The notes under the pieces were generated by a model. It saw only the letters and a list, made by a program, of their open reading frames with translations. It was not told where the DNA came from and made no database searches. A program made the translations under genes and the position numbers. This document shows, piece after piece, positions 38,240-49,084 of a stretch of 64,000 bases of DNA; the stretch's first letter is position 1, and every line of letters starts with the position of its first letter. The DNA comes from Megascapheus bottae. Its lineage: Eukaryota > Chordata > Mammalia > Rodentia > Geomyidae. Location: the NCBI GenBank assembly GCA_024803745.1, contig JANJXV010000016.1:40467001-40531000 (forward strand), in the 5' to 3' direction.

Positions 38240-39009
38240 TCCCAACGCGTGGAATACCTGCACACATACAACTCACATGACCCTGAGCAGAATTTGTATT
38301 CCAGAGGACAGGGAGAGGAACCAGTAGAATCTCAAGTACCAGCTATTCGAATGAAAGCATCCTCATTCTTGGGTTGTTCGTCAGGCAGAGTGCCTTGCCT
38401 GATCTCAGAGAGCATGCTTGAGAGATGTGAATGGAAGGAAAGCATCTGGGGGTATCTTCAAGGAAGGCTGTAGGAGAAGTGATCAGAGCACAGCTTCTGC
38501 GGGGAGTGACAACACAGAGAGGGAAACCTGTCCTCTCAGAGGGCTTCCTGTGTGTATGAGACTGAGACAGGAAATGACAAGTGACAGGTTCAGAGTCCAC
38601 CATGGGTATGAGGAAGCCCCATTTGACAGTGTACCCTCAGTCAGGAGTGGGGAAAGGACTCTGATGTCCCTCCCTGCCACCTGGGCACATGGTGAAATGG
38701 GAAATGCAGGCCATGTGAGCCACCCCGAGTCCCACATGATTCTAAGTGGCCCACAGAGGATCTGTCCTCAGGGTTGTCCTCCTGAGGTAGTGGCCCGTTC
38801 CAGAGGGAAGGGAGAAGCCCTACAGAGGCAGGCAAGGGCTCCCTCAGGCTGCTGGAACCACGCTGGCAGACGCCATCGGATGCAGAAAAGGAGAGAGCAA
38901 TCCCCCGTGAATCTAGGAGCTGAGCTCCACTGAGCTCCACTGAGCTCCACTGTGGGTCATGAAGACTGCGGAGAAATCCCTGCAGCGCGGTGATGGCACA
39001 GGGTGGGAA
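38240..39009. other. GC-richer unique flank of the minisatellite
   Basis: This stretch is clearly richer in G and C than the rest of the window. A 171-codon frame is open on the plus strand (38418-38933), and minus-strand frames overlap it. None has a domain I recognise. Three copies of a 10-bp unit (TGAGCTCCAC) sit at 38921-38950, just before the minisatellite. It may be the remains of a longer array or an old mobile element. No function is assigned. Confidence 0.4.
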
Positions 39010-40845
39010 GCAGGGGGTGGCAGGGTGTTCTGCCACAGTGTGGATGTCGTGGGGTGGCAGGGTGTTCTGCCACAGTGTGGATGTCGTGGGGTGGCAGGGT
39101 GTTCTGCCACAGTGTGGATGTCGTGGGGTGGCAGGGTGTTCTGCCACAGTGTGGATGTCGTGGGGTGGCAGGATGTTCTGCCACAGTGTGGATGTCGTGG
39201 AGTAGCGGGGTTGTTCTGCCACAGTGTGGATGTCGTGGGGTGGCAGGGTTGTTCTGTCACAGTGTGGATGTCGTGGGGTGGCAGGGTGTTCTGTCACAGT
39301 GTGGATGTCGTGGGGTGGCAGGGTTGTTCTGTCACAGTGTGGATGTCGTGGGGTGGCAGGGTGTTCTGCCACAGTGTGGATGTCGTGGGGAGGCAGGGTT
39401 GTTCTGCCACAGTGTGGATGTCGTGGGGAGGCTGGGTTGTTCTGCCACAGTGTGGATGTCGTGGGGTGGCAGGATTGGTCTATCACAGTGTGGATGTTGT
39501 GGGGTGGCTGGGTTGTTCTGTCACATTGGGGATGTCGTGGGGTGGCTGGGTTGTTCTGTCACAGCATGGATGTCGTGGGGTGGCTGGGTTATTCTGTCAC
39601 ATTGAGGATGTCGTGGGGTGGCTGGGTTGTTCTGTCCCAGCGTGGATGTCGTGGGGAGGCGGGGTTGTTCTGTCCCAGCGTGGATGTCGTGGGGAGGCAG
39701 GGTTGTTCTGCCACAGTGTGGATGTCGTGGGGAGGCTGTGTTGTTCTGCCACAGTGTGGATGTCGTGGGGTGGCATTGTTGTTCTGTCACAGTGTGGATG
39801 TCGTGGGGAGGCGGGGTTGTTCTGTCACAGGGTGGATGTCGTGGGGAGGCGGGGTTGTTCTGTCACAGGGTGGATGTCGTGGGGAGGCGGGGTTGTTCTG
39901 TCACAGCGTGGATGTCGTGGGGAGGCGGGGTTGTTCTGTCCCAGCGTGGATGTCGTGGGGAGGCAGGGTTGTTCTGCCACAGTGTGGATGTCGTGGGGAG
40001 GCTGGGTTGTTCTGCCACAGTGTGGATGTCGTGGGGTGGCATTGTTGTTCTGTCACAGTGTGGATGTCGTGGGGAGGCGGGGTTGTTCTGTCACAGGGTG
40101 GATGTCATGGGGAGGCGGGGTTGTTCTGTCACAGTGTGGATGTCGTGGGGTGGCATTGTTGTTCTGTCACAGCGTGGATATCGTGGGGAGGCAGGGTTGT
40201 TCTGTCACAGTGTGGATGTCATGGGGAGGCGGGGTTGTTCTGTCACAGTGTGGATGTCGTGGAGTAGCGGGGTTGTTCTGTCACATTGGGGATGTCGTGG
40301 GTTGGCTGGGTTGTTCTGTGACAGCGTGGATGTCGTGGGGAGGCGGGGTTGTTCTGCCACAGTGTGGATGTCGTGGGGAGGCGGGGTTGTTCTGTCACAG
40401 TGTGGTTGTCCTGGGGAGGCGGGGTTGTTCTGTCACAGTGTGGTTGTCATGGGGAGGCAGGGTTGTTCTGTCACAGTGTGGTTGTCGTGGGGAGGCAGGG
40501 TTGTTCTGTCACAGCGTGGATGTTCTAGAGTGGCGGGGTTGTTCTGTCACGGTGTGGATGTCGTGGGGTAGCAGAGTTGTTGTCACAGTGTGGATGGCGT
40601 GGGGTGGCTGGGTTGGTCTGTCTCAGCGTGAATGGCGTGGGGTGGCTGGGTTGGTCTGTCACAGTGTGGATGGGAGGGGGTGGCTGTGTTGTTCTATCAC
40701 ATTGTGGATGGCATGGGTGGCAGGATTAGTCAGTCACAGTGTGGATGGCGTGTGGTGGCTGGGTTGGTCTGTCACAGTGTGGATGGCATGGGTGGCAGGA
40801 TTAGTCACAGTGTGGATGGCGTGGGGTGGCTGGATTGGTCGAGGG
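39010..40845 (+). repeat. Minisatellite of 37/38-bp G-rich units, about 48 copies
   Basis: Seen: head-to-tail copies of a unit with core GGNTGTTCTGNCACAGTGTG followed by GATGTCGTGGGGNGGC. Early copies (39020-39200) are 37 bp (GGGTGTTC); most later ones are 38 bp (GGGTTGTTC). Sub-blocks differ: CATTGGGGATG copies near 39520 and 40290, GAGGCGGGG copies at 39640-40340, GTGGTTGTC copies at 40390-40500, and ATGGCGTGG or ATGGCATGG copies at 40590-40830. A marker variant (GGCATTGTTG) recurs at about 39775, 40041 and 40155, spacings of 266 and 114 bp, which are 7 and 3 units. This shows block duplication. Most units keep a CpG (GTCGTGG) and several G runs. All three forward frames stay open for long stretches (638, 347 and 317 codons) because the unit lacks stops. 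I regard these frames as a repeat artefact, not a gene: no splice signals, no domain, and frame changes at 37-bp units. Confidence 0.95.
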
Positions 40846-41274
40846 CAGCCATCCGACACTTGCCCTGTCTGCTGAGTTGCTGTGGGCTCTTACGTATGCG
40901 CATGTATTTATTGGAAGTGTGATGGGAAGCACCAAAATATCCAGTGTACTGGGACACCCTGGGAAAGTGAGACCTCAGCATCCCACAGCGGATTGGGAAG
41001 AGCAGGACGGCAAGCCGCCTTTATCCACACTGGATAAAATTTGTGTCCTTAGCTTTCAATCATTTTACAAAAGAAAAGTCACAAATGATTCACACCATGG
41101 GATTTTGCTCAATTGAAACCCAAATCACAGTGTAAAATTTCAGTAAATATTTGAGGAGCTGTGTAATATTCCCACAGTGATGGAGTGTAATTGTAAACAA
41201 AATGGAATTCTTTTTTTCTTTGGTCTCAAAATTCTTTATTTAATTAAAACACTGGGTTGAATGGTGTTCCTGGT

Positions 41275-42005
41275 TACTGTGGATGTTCCTTTTTTTAATG
41301 TATAGAGGGGTTACAGTTATATTCGTCAGGTAGAAGGTGCCTTCCTTCTCACACTTTGATACCCCTTCCCATGTTTTTGTCCCCATTTCCCTCCCCCCAC
41401 CCTCTCCGAATCATCTTGTTTTCCCCCTCCCTTCACTGTTTCAAATAAATAAGCATATATACAATATACCAAGTAAAAAGTTGGATACAGTGAACAATGC
41501 TTTCAGAAACCATGTGGGTTAGTGTGCCTTTGGTTATAATTGAGCAAGAGAATGTTTTGGGGTGTTTGACAGTTTTTATTCATTTCACTATCTGTTGAAT
41601 AAAAGCATGAATAGGGACTCTCAATGACTTAGACTTCAAAATGCTTCTCAAAGTTTGTTCCAATTTATACTCCCACTACTCTTATTATCTGCTGTTATAA
41701 CTTTTTACTGATCAAAATCTGAGCTTAATTTGTATTTCTTTTATGCCTATGGATGTTGAATATCTCTTCATATATTTACTAACCATGTGCATTTTATCTT
41801 CTGAGGACTGTCTAATTTGTTTGCCTGTTTATTAATTGGATTATTTATGCTTTGGCTGTTTACTGAATTTTGGAGCTGTTTGTATGGTCTAGAAATTAAT
41901 CCTTTATCTGTTGAATACCTGGCAAAGATTTTTCTTCCATTCTGGGTGTTGTCTCTTTGTTCTGATAATTATTTCTTTTGATGTGTAGAGAAATTTTAAT
42001 TTGCT
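41275..42005 (-). mobile_element. Older LINE-1 (L1M-like) 3' end, minus strand
   Basis: The complement of the 3' terminus (TGTATAGAGGGGTTACAGTT, CCCATTTCCCTCCCCCCACC) is followed by CTTCTCAAAGTTTGTTCCAA, TTGAATATCTCTTCATATAT and GTTGTCTCTTTGTTCTGATA. The latter have the layout of old mammalian L1 3' regions in reverse. No open ORF2 remains. 41505-41530 may be a junction between two fragments. Confidence 0.75.
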
Positions 42006-42078
42006 GGTAATAGTAATGGTAATGAGTTGTGAATGTAAGAGGCAGACCATCTAGAAGGGATCCAGAGGGTCAAAGAAT

Positions 42079-42081
<3 letters not shown>

Positions 42082-42118
<37 letters not shown>
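42082..42118. repeat. (CA)n microsatellite
   Basis: About 37 bp of pure CA, close to the 5' edge of the older LINE-1 fragment. Confidence 0.95.
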
Positions 42119-42119
<1 letters not shown>

Positions 42120-43565
42120 CATAATTAATCTCACTAAACGCTACCTGATAAATTTCAAGCAGAGAGAGGAGGAATGGTGGCGGGTGAATTTGTACAAAGC
42201 ATCCTGTGGGCATCAGGGGGAATGCCACAGCAAAACCCCCTCCAACTATTAAGGTATGTTAACGGAACACATCTTCTGCTGTTGAAAAGGAATTCTACAA
42301 AAGAAATGCCAAGATTAAAATTAGTTGTGTCCATCGTTCTTCCTCTGTGGTTGAGTCAACAGGGCCATTTTCTCTCATGCTGTCTGTGCCATCGTCATTT
42401 CCCTGTGACTCCGGAGGTCTTTGCTGTGTGGATGTGCACATGCTATGCATTCTTCACACATTTAGTAACACACATACATTCTGCCACACTTGGCCTCTGT
42501 ATTCTCAGCAGAATGGGATTCTTAACAAGCAGGGCATAAGGCTTCATGGGATGTTGAGTGAGCATTGATTATTTTTTAGTCCTTACATGTATATGTGTAA
42601 GTCATCAGTGTCATGACATGCCTCCTTGTTGACTGTACTTGCTTCGATTATATAAAGCTGACCCCTTCCTGACCTCAATTGTTGTATTATTGTCAGGGCT
42701 GTCCTTGATCTCAGATGGGTAGAATACCAGAAATTCATAGCTGCAGGGTCCCTGGGTCTCATGGCAACCCTCTCTTCTCCTCATGATAAAGTTCTCTCCC
42801 TCTAATGATTAGATTGATGGAATGCAGTGCAAGATAGAAAAACTACCTAGCTTATCCAAGTGAAGTTATAGGTAATAGTTAAGAGAACTGCATGCATCGT
42901 ATTTGATGGTATTAAGATGCTCCTGGATGTGCAGATTCCGACCTGGCTCTTTCCAAACAACCCTCGCCCACTAGCTCCACTGCATATCATCTTGTTTTCC
43001 ACACATTACTGTAATGCATTGAAGAGCAGGGGTTGGCACGAATATACATATTAGCAAATTAAGTTTAAAATAAGTCTCAGAAGGTTATAAATGGCATGAC
43101 ACTCATTTTGTTTACCTGAGTTAAATACAACGAGGACACACTGCAGATAATGGTGCTCAAAATTATATTCTATGAGCTATATACACATTAGGCAGAGCTT
43201 GGGAGTGAACCTATATTTCGTCAAAGCCATGGGAACACTGAACATCTACTGTCCTGTATATTTGTGAGTACACATTTGTGGTTATTAATTGTCTCCACTG
43301 TAAAGTAGAGCACTTCTCTTCACTCAAGGGGTTTCCTTTGCTTTCAGCTTTAGCATTGCCTGGATTGGAACCATAAACTCCAGAGATTACTAGATGAACA
43401 GAAAGAAACAAAGTGAACTTGAAAACTGAATTCACTTACAAAACTGGTAATTACTTTACAAAACGGAAGATTGGACACTTAAATAAGAAGTTCTTATTTT
43501 ATTTCCTCTTCTTTCATATTTTCTCAGATATTATTTACTTCCTGTTTGCTCCTTTGTTTTGTTTT
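42120..43565. other. No gene seen
   Basis: A 121-codon plus frame (42174-42539) has no recognised domain. Around 42650 there is TATATAAAGC, which could be part of an old LTR, but ends were not found. Confidence 0.4.
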
Positions 43566-43569
43566 ATTG

Positions 43570-43686
43570 AGGAATGGTCCCACTATATATCAAGCTGGCC
43601 TAGAATTTGCTATGTAGCTGCCCTAGAACTATTTTCTATCCATCCTGAGTGCGGGGATTACAGCCATTTACTACCACGCTCAGCAC
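43570..43686 (-). mobile_element. B1-like SINE, minus strand
   Basis: The complement runs GAGCGTGGTAGTAAATGGCT, GTAATCCCCGCACTCAGGAT, then CTAGGCCAGCTTGATATATA and a final TCCTC, a monomeric B1 pattern. A T-rich stretch precedes it on the plus strand. Confidence 0.7.
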
Positions 43687-44448
43687 AGTAGCAGTATTTA
43701 TATCATCCAGACATTAATGAAAAAGTAAGTGTGAAACAACTGAAACATGCTTAAAGTCAGAGTGGGCCTCTATTCCTAATGTCCAACAGATACCACATTA
43801 CAATGAAGACAATGTACGTATTATTTAAACATAATTTAGTTTAAAAGGTAAAATTTTGAAATAAAATGGAACTTTCAGAATATACTTTTCATAAAACTGC
43901 GAGTGATAATATAGGCAAGAAAAAGTTGAAAACCATACAACTTCCATATGTTTCATTTCAATGAAAATGTTTTTCAACTAGTTGATGGACCTGTGAGCCT
44001 AGGCATTATATTTATATGGTGGAGGTGGCAGGTTGTGTGGAAAAAAATCACCATAGAGAGGTAACAATAAACTCCTTGTCTAACTGAATAATTCATGTAT
44101 AGCTCTTACGTAATTCTTGTTACAAGGAAGGAGTGGGCAGAAGAGTGAGACAAAATGTCTTGGATTGTAAGGAGATTGAAAGCGAAGCTAAATTTGCACT
44201 CTAATTAGAACAAATATATTTTTAAGTAATAAATCTCCTGTGGTTGACGCTGAGGGAGGGAATGATAGCAGCATCTTTCAGACACTAAGAAGGCTTTGGC
44301 TTTAATCTGGATAGCTATGTCTGCAGTCACATCATAAAGATTGCACTGGTGTGGAAAAAAAAAGGTGTCTAGAGGTCAATTGGGCTGAAAGCTGTGTGGT
44401 AGGAAGAAAACAAACCATGAAACTTTGCTTAGGCAAACACTTTTCTCA

Positions 44449-44477
44449 CGTGTGTGTGTGTGTGTATGTGTTTACGT
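44449..44477. repeat. Short (GT)n repeat
   Basis: GTGTGTGTGTGTGTATGTGT, followed by TTACGTACG. Confidence 0.85.
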
Positions 44478-44894
44478 ACGATGTCTTCCTGTTTCATGCT
44501 TACATTTTGATGTTAGGTTAAATTTTTAATGCAGACGGAAGTAGAGTGTATAATCTTACATGGAAATAATTAGAAATGATTTAACATGTTAAATTCAATA
44601 CTGAAGACACTCAATCTTCTGAATATAATATACAGTTATCTTTCTCATTGATATATGAAACTATATCAACATACTAATTTATAAGTGAATAAGGACGTAA
44701 TTACATCTGCTAATCCCTCGGCCACTTTGTAAAGGCTTCATTATTCCCTGGATCTAAACTTTTGTCCCAGTAAACGGGCGAATGTGCAGTTGGATTGATT
44801 TTTATTTGGAAAGTCTCTATTGTGGATTACTTACAAAGACTTTCCATTGCTTTAACGACTGTACATTTTCTCCTAGCTAAATCAATAGATAGGA

Positions 44895-44940
44895 TTTGCT
44901 ACTTATTATCCTGTGACCTTGAGCAGATTACTTATAATAA
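44895..44940 (+). mobile_element. MIR core fragment
   Basis: GCTACTTATTATCCTGTGAC followed by CTTGAGCAGATTACTTATAA resembles the MIR core (CTGTGTGACCTTGGGCAAGT). Short and diverged. Confidence 0.4.
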
Positions 44941-45299
44941 AATAATGTAATATTCCCTCAAATACTGACTGAAATGATGTGTGTGAAAAACTTGACGTTG
45001 TTTTTATTTGGATCTGTGAAGATGCACTCATAGTGAGGGTATTCCACAAAGGGTCTACTGTTGAGACCAACTTGAACCATAATCAATGGGGCGTGGCAGA
45101 AATCGACTGCAAAACCAGGGCTAGAAAGAGATTCTTCCTAAGCTATCTACTCCTATCTACACTGATAACTATGGGAAAATAAGTATTTAAAGTAGCAAGA
45201 CTATAAATTCTAAATTATTTCATGTTAGGAGAGAATTAGAAATAAAAATGTTGATTAAGGAAGAAAATATTATTTAGTGGGTTAATTTCTAGAGTTTAA

Positions 45300-45413
45300 C
45301 TGGAGATAAGAGTCTCAGGTCCTTTTGTGCTCAGCCTGGCTTTGAACCTTGATCTCAGATCTCAGCCTCCTGAGTAGCTAAGATTACAGGAGTGAGCCAC
45401 CTCACCCGGCCAC
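45300..45413 (-). mobile_element. B1-type SINE, minus strand
   Basis: The plus strand shows GGAGATAAGAGTCTCAGGTC, CTCAGCCTCCTGAGTAGCTA and GAGCCACCTCACCCGGCCA, the complement of the B1-type left monomer of the composite SINEs here. The Geo monomer is absent. Confidence 0.75.
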
Positions 45414-47789
45414 ACTTGTGTTTATAATATATTCCAGTCAATCTCATCCCCTCTATCATTCACCTTTCTGCTCAAGGTTTGGATAACTATAAGAGTTGTT
45501 GCCATTTGACTGTTAAATGCAAGTTAATAAAAATCAAAATAATAGAATTTTGTGTGGAGACATCAATTAATTAAAGGCGAAGTGAAAAATGGCAAAGAGA
45601 AAAATGTATCTTTTATTGACACTTACATGGGTGAGTGTTTGGGGGCATGTTTGGGGGCTTCACTGAACCACCAGTGCATACTATAAGTGGATAATTTATC
45701 TTAATCATATCACCCAAAGCAGCAATTACAGCTATAAGTATTTGAAAACTGGAAGATATGTCAACAAATGCTCAACGGTTAAGATAACTTCAGGCTTTTT
45801 GTTCCTGAGAACAGCACCTTGCTGAAGAAATACAAACACATCTTTGATACTTCACAACTCACACCAAATAAGACACCAAATTAACTTAAGCATCTGTCAA
45901 CAGATTTTCAATCACCTATCTGATTAGCATGTATAGTTTTCTACAGATAACTAGACATGGCCTTTAATCTTGGAGCGGTATCTAGCTAATCTTGCATGAA
46001 ATTCCCTTCATGTTCTCTAAATTTCTAAATTTGTGAGACTGAAAGAATTTCAGTAACTTCCTACCAAAGTGAGGAGTATGTGCTAATACTTTCATGCTTG
46101 AAAAACAGGGGCATCACCTTTGGGAAGACGGGAAGAAGAACCTCCCGTTGAGTTTGCTTTGCCCAGTGGAAGTGCCACTCTGGTTTTTTAACATTGAATA
46201 AGAACAAAATATATCCTAATGCACATAGCTCGTTCATAACTTTCCTAAAAATGGAGGCAAGCCCATCCAATCTCTATGCGCCTCACATATCAGCTCAGGG
46301 ATGTTTGAACTTGACATTATTTCTGATGCAGTATATTTTCCCCTTATTAAGAAAAACATTTCCTAGCAACCATTTTACCAATTTACTTTTCCTTGTAGAA
46401 AAAAAAATGGTACATTTTTTTTTAGAAAAGTGTGATTTATGCAAATCACACCTACCCACATTGTTACAGATTCCTGTTTTCAAATGCAGAGTTGTCAAGA
46501 GGCGATTGGAACAGAACAGAGGATAGACGACCAGCGTGAATGTCTAATAGGAATTAAACTATCATCCCGACGTAGACAGTGAGTCACAGGAACTGGGGAA
46601 GGAAGCAGCAGTTTGGTAGTGTCTTGTTAGTCACATGCCAGCCTCCACAAATGCTTGGGGACATCCAGCCCAGGGGAAGTCTTCTGCATTACTCTACATG
46701 TTTTCCGGCCACTCTGCACAGGGAACCAGGGAGCGGGAAGCAGAGGCACCCCAGCCCATCAGCGCTCCACAGGCCTTGTCTCTGTCCTCCTCCCTGGTTC
46801 TTCTGCTCCAGCTCACTCTCTCTGCTTCCTGTCCTGCTTCTGGTCTTCTTTTCCCTGCATGTAGGGGGCTCAGGCCTCAGGGTGACAGTCCTTAGATCTC
46901 CACACTCACTTACATCTTCCACCTTTGTTCAGTTTGTTAGGTAACTGAAAGCCACGTGTGTACATATCATTGCAAACAATCAGTCGCTGGCCTGTGCTTT
47001 TCTTCTTTCTTCAGTGATTTATGATCTAAAATTGTATTGTGGTTCTAACGGTTCCATCAAGTGTTACTTAATTTAATCACCCACCTCCGTAGCACAAATA
47101 TAATAGACGTGTGCTGTAAAAATGTAAAACTATGAATACAGGAAAATTGTAAATTATGGGCTAATTCCATGAGTTAAGGTCAGCAGACTTGCAACTCTGA
47201 AGAATGTTGTCGTCTAAAACCAAATGACCAGAAAAATACTTATTTTTTTTTAAAAAAATCCATTTTTAACGCTGTAAATTAAGGGCTATGTAGCGCGGTC
47301 CATCAGGAATCACTGATGTGTTTTCAGCTATGGCCGACAATACATGTTATTTGACATTTTTCTCTATGATCATCTTTTCAAAAATATCATTCAGTTTTTA
47401 ATTTTCTTCTGACCCCTTCTATGACCTTTGACTTTTTTCTTTTATTTTGTTTCAGATGTTCATTAGCAGTGTGCATAGATATTCTGTTTTTTTGTTTCGT
47501 CTGGGTGGGCTTGGCTATGTGTAGTACATCTTTAAAATGAGCCCTCCATTTGGTTTAGGAAATTTCAATCCTTTCGAAAGTTAGGTAATGTTCTTGTTCT
47601 CCTCTTTTCAGACTCTAGATCAAATAGTTATCCACTGAACTGACCATATCTAATAATTTATTGTAATTATAAATTATTTTATCCCCTTTTCTCTTTGATA
47701 TTTCATCATTCTCTCTTTCCTGGGTTCCAGCAATACTTTTTATTTCTTCCCTTCCTGCACATTCTCTACAATGAATGATTGTTTTCTAT

Positions 47790-48320
47790 ATTATGTCACT
47801 GGCCACTGAAAACTCTTCAGTATCTTCTCATTAAATTTAGAATATTTGAGTTTCTTACATTGACCTACAAAATTTAGCGTGGAGAACGCTTAGTTTTCTA
47901 GACTCTTCTCTATTTCTCTAAGTCTCTGCAGTAGTGAGTTTTATCATGTAGTTTATGGAATCGGCAAAGTTTGCCCATAGCTGCACTTCAGCACAGTCTG
48001 TGTTTTATGTCCTGACTGCATTCACCATTTTCTCTTGACTTATTATTCTTTAGGTGACAGCTAAAATGTCACTTTTCCTTATGAGGCATTCTCTGATTAC
48101 ATAGACATTTGAACTTCATCTGGTAGCATCCTGCTCTCTTAAATCATGTCACACAGCAAAATATGAGCTTGCTCGTATCCAGGCACATGCTGCCATCATC
48201 TTTATTTCTACCATGTGGAAGTATCCTGAAGACAGGACTAAGGGGACATGTGTTTGTTTGATTGTTCCTTGTGTATTTTACCTGTTTCTATTTAGCACAT
48301 GGCATATAATAATTTACTTC
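47790..48320 (+). mobile_element. L2 (LINE-2) 3' region, diverged
   Basis: Recognised by order: ATTGACCTACAAAATTTAGC, TAAAATGTCACTTTTCCTTA, ATGAGGCATTCTCTGATTAC, a CATCTTTATTTCTACCATGT block, and TTTAGCACATGGCATATAAT. This follows the known L2 3' end. No coding capacity is left. Confidence 0.6.
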
Positions 48321-48597
48321 TTCATTGGTAGTATGTATGCATAAAATTCATCTTCAGAAAAGCATTTAAAAATCATCTATTTGAATTTACATGGAGAAAC
48401 ACAAATTTCAAAGCTGCACAGAGGCTTGGAAGCAGAAGAGATAAACAACACTTTGATTTAACTGCCCTTCTGATATTATTAACTGCATTAAATCTCTTTA
48501 AGGGCAGGGAGACCTCACTGCAGAAGATGCACAATTCATTTCAGAATTTTTTCATTATTTAAAATATACTTTTAGATTTATTTTAAATAATCCTAGC

Positions 48598-48832
48598 TAC
48601 TGTAATCCTAGATAATCAAGAGGATGAGATCTGAAATATCACAGTTCGAAGCCAGGCAAGGTAAGTCTGTGAGAATTTTTTCTAATTAATCACCAGAATA
48701 ATACATATATTATATAATATATTATATATATATATATTAGCTAGAAAAAAGCTCAATTTGGAGGACTTCACCTTTGAGGAAGGAAGCTCAGGGAGCCTGG
48801 ATTGAGTTCAAGTCCCAGGATGGGCACAACTA
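48598..48832 (+). mobile_element. B1-type/Geo SINE interrupted by a TA repeat
   Basis: CTGTAATCCTAGATAATCAA and CACAGTTCGAAGCCAGGCAA form the left half. A (TA)-rich tract at about 48704-48740 follows, then the Geo-like tail (GAGTTCAAGTCCCAGGATGG). The TA tract has expanded inside the middle linker. Confidence 0.6.
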
Positions 48833-48871
48833 AGTAAATAATTATCTTTTAAACATTATGTTTAGGTGTCT

Positions 48872-49082
48872 TTGTTTTTGTTCTTGTAGATCATGGGACT
48901 TGAACTCAGGGCTTGGCCTTGTTCCTGAGCTCTTTCACTCAACATTAGCACCACTTCTGGGTTTTCAGATTCTCAGGGGACTGGGACTGGATGGACTGGC
49001 TTTGAACCACCATCCTCAGATTCAGATCTCAGCCACTTCAGTGGCTAGGATTATACATGTGAGTCACCTCTTCTCCTGGCCA
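48872..49082 (-). mobile_element. B1-type/Geo composite SINE, minus strand
   Basis: GGACTTGAACTCAGGGCTTG, CTGAGCTCTTTCACTCAACA, CAGATTCAGATCTCAGCCAC and a terminal GAGTCACCTC are the complement of the composite. It lies 40 bp from the plus-strand copy above, so the pair forms an imperfect inverted repeat. Confidence 0.75.
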
Positions 49083-49084
49083 AT

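Larger units (their letters stand above)
43690..47785. other. Mostly unique sequence
   Basis: Apart from the MIR core, the GT repeat and the B1 at 45.3 kb, nothing is recognised. A pyrimidine/GC-richer stretch at 46580-46940 is open in several frames on both strands, which is typical of composition rather than coding. Confidence 0.45.

Noticed and set aside
38641..39486. Minus-strand 281-codon frame (HPHCGRTT/PPHDIHTV repeats)
   Set aside because: It is the antisense of the same array and has the same compositional cause.
39010..40845. CRISPR-like array
   Set aside because: Units are contiguous without unique spacers and the context is mammalian.
38959..40875. Large forward open frame of 638 codons as a protein-coding gene
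   Set aside because: It lies entirely in the minisatellite, all three frames are open, units of 37 bp shift the frame, and no domain, splice site or promoter supports it.
42550..42830. Possible LTR with TATATAAAGC
   Set aside because: No TG...CA ends, target duplications or family match could be seen.
46579..46944. Overlapping plus and minus frames of 69-121 codons
   Set aside because: GC/pyrimidine-rich composition opens several frames at once. No motif or splice evidence.
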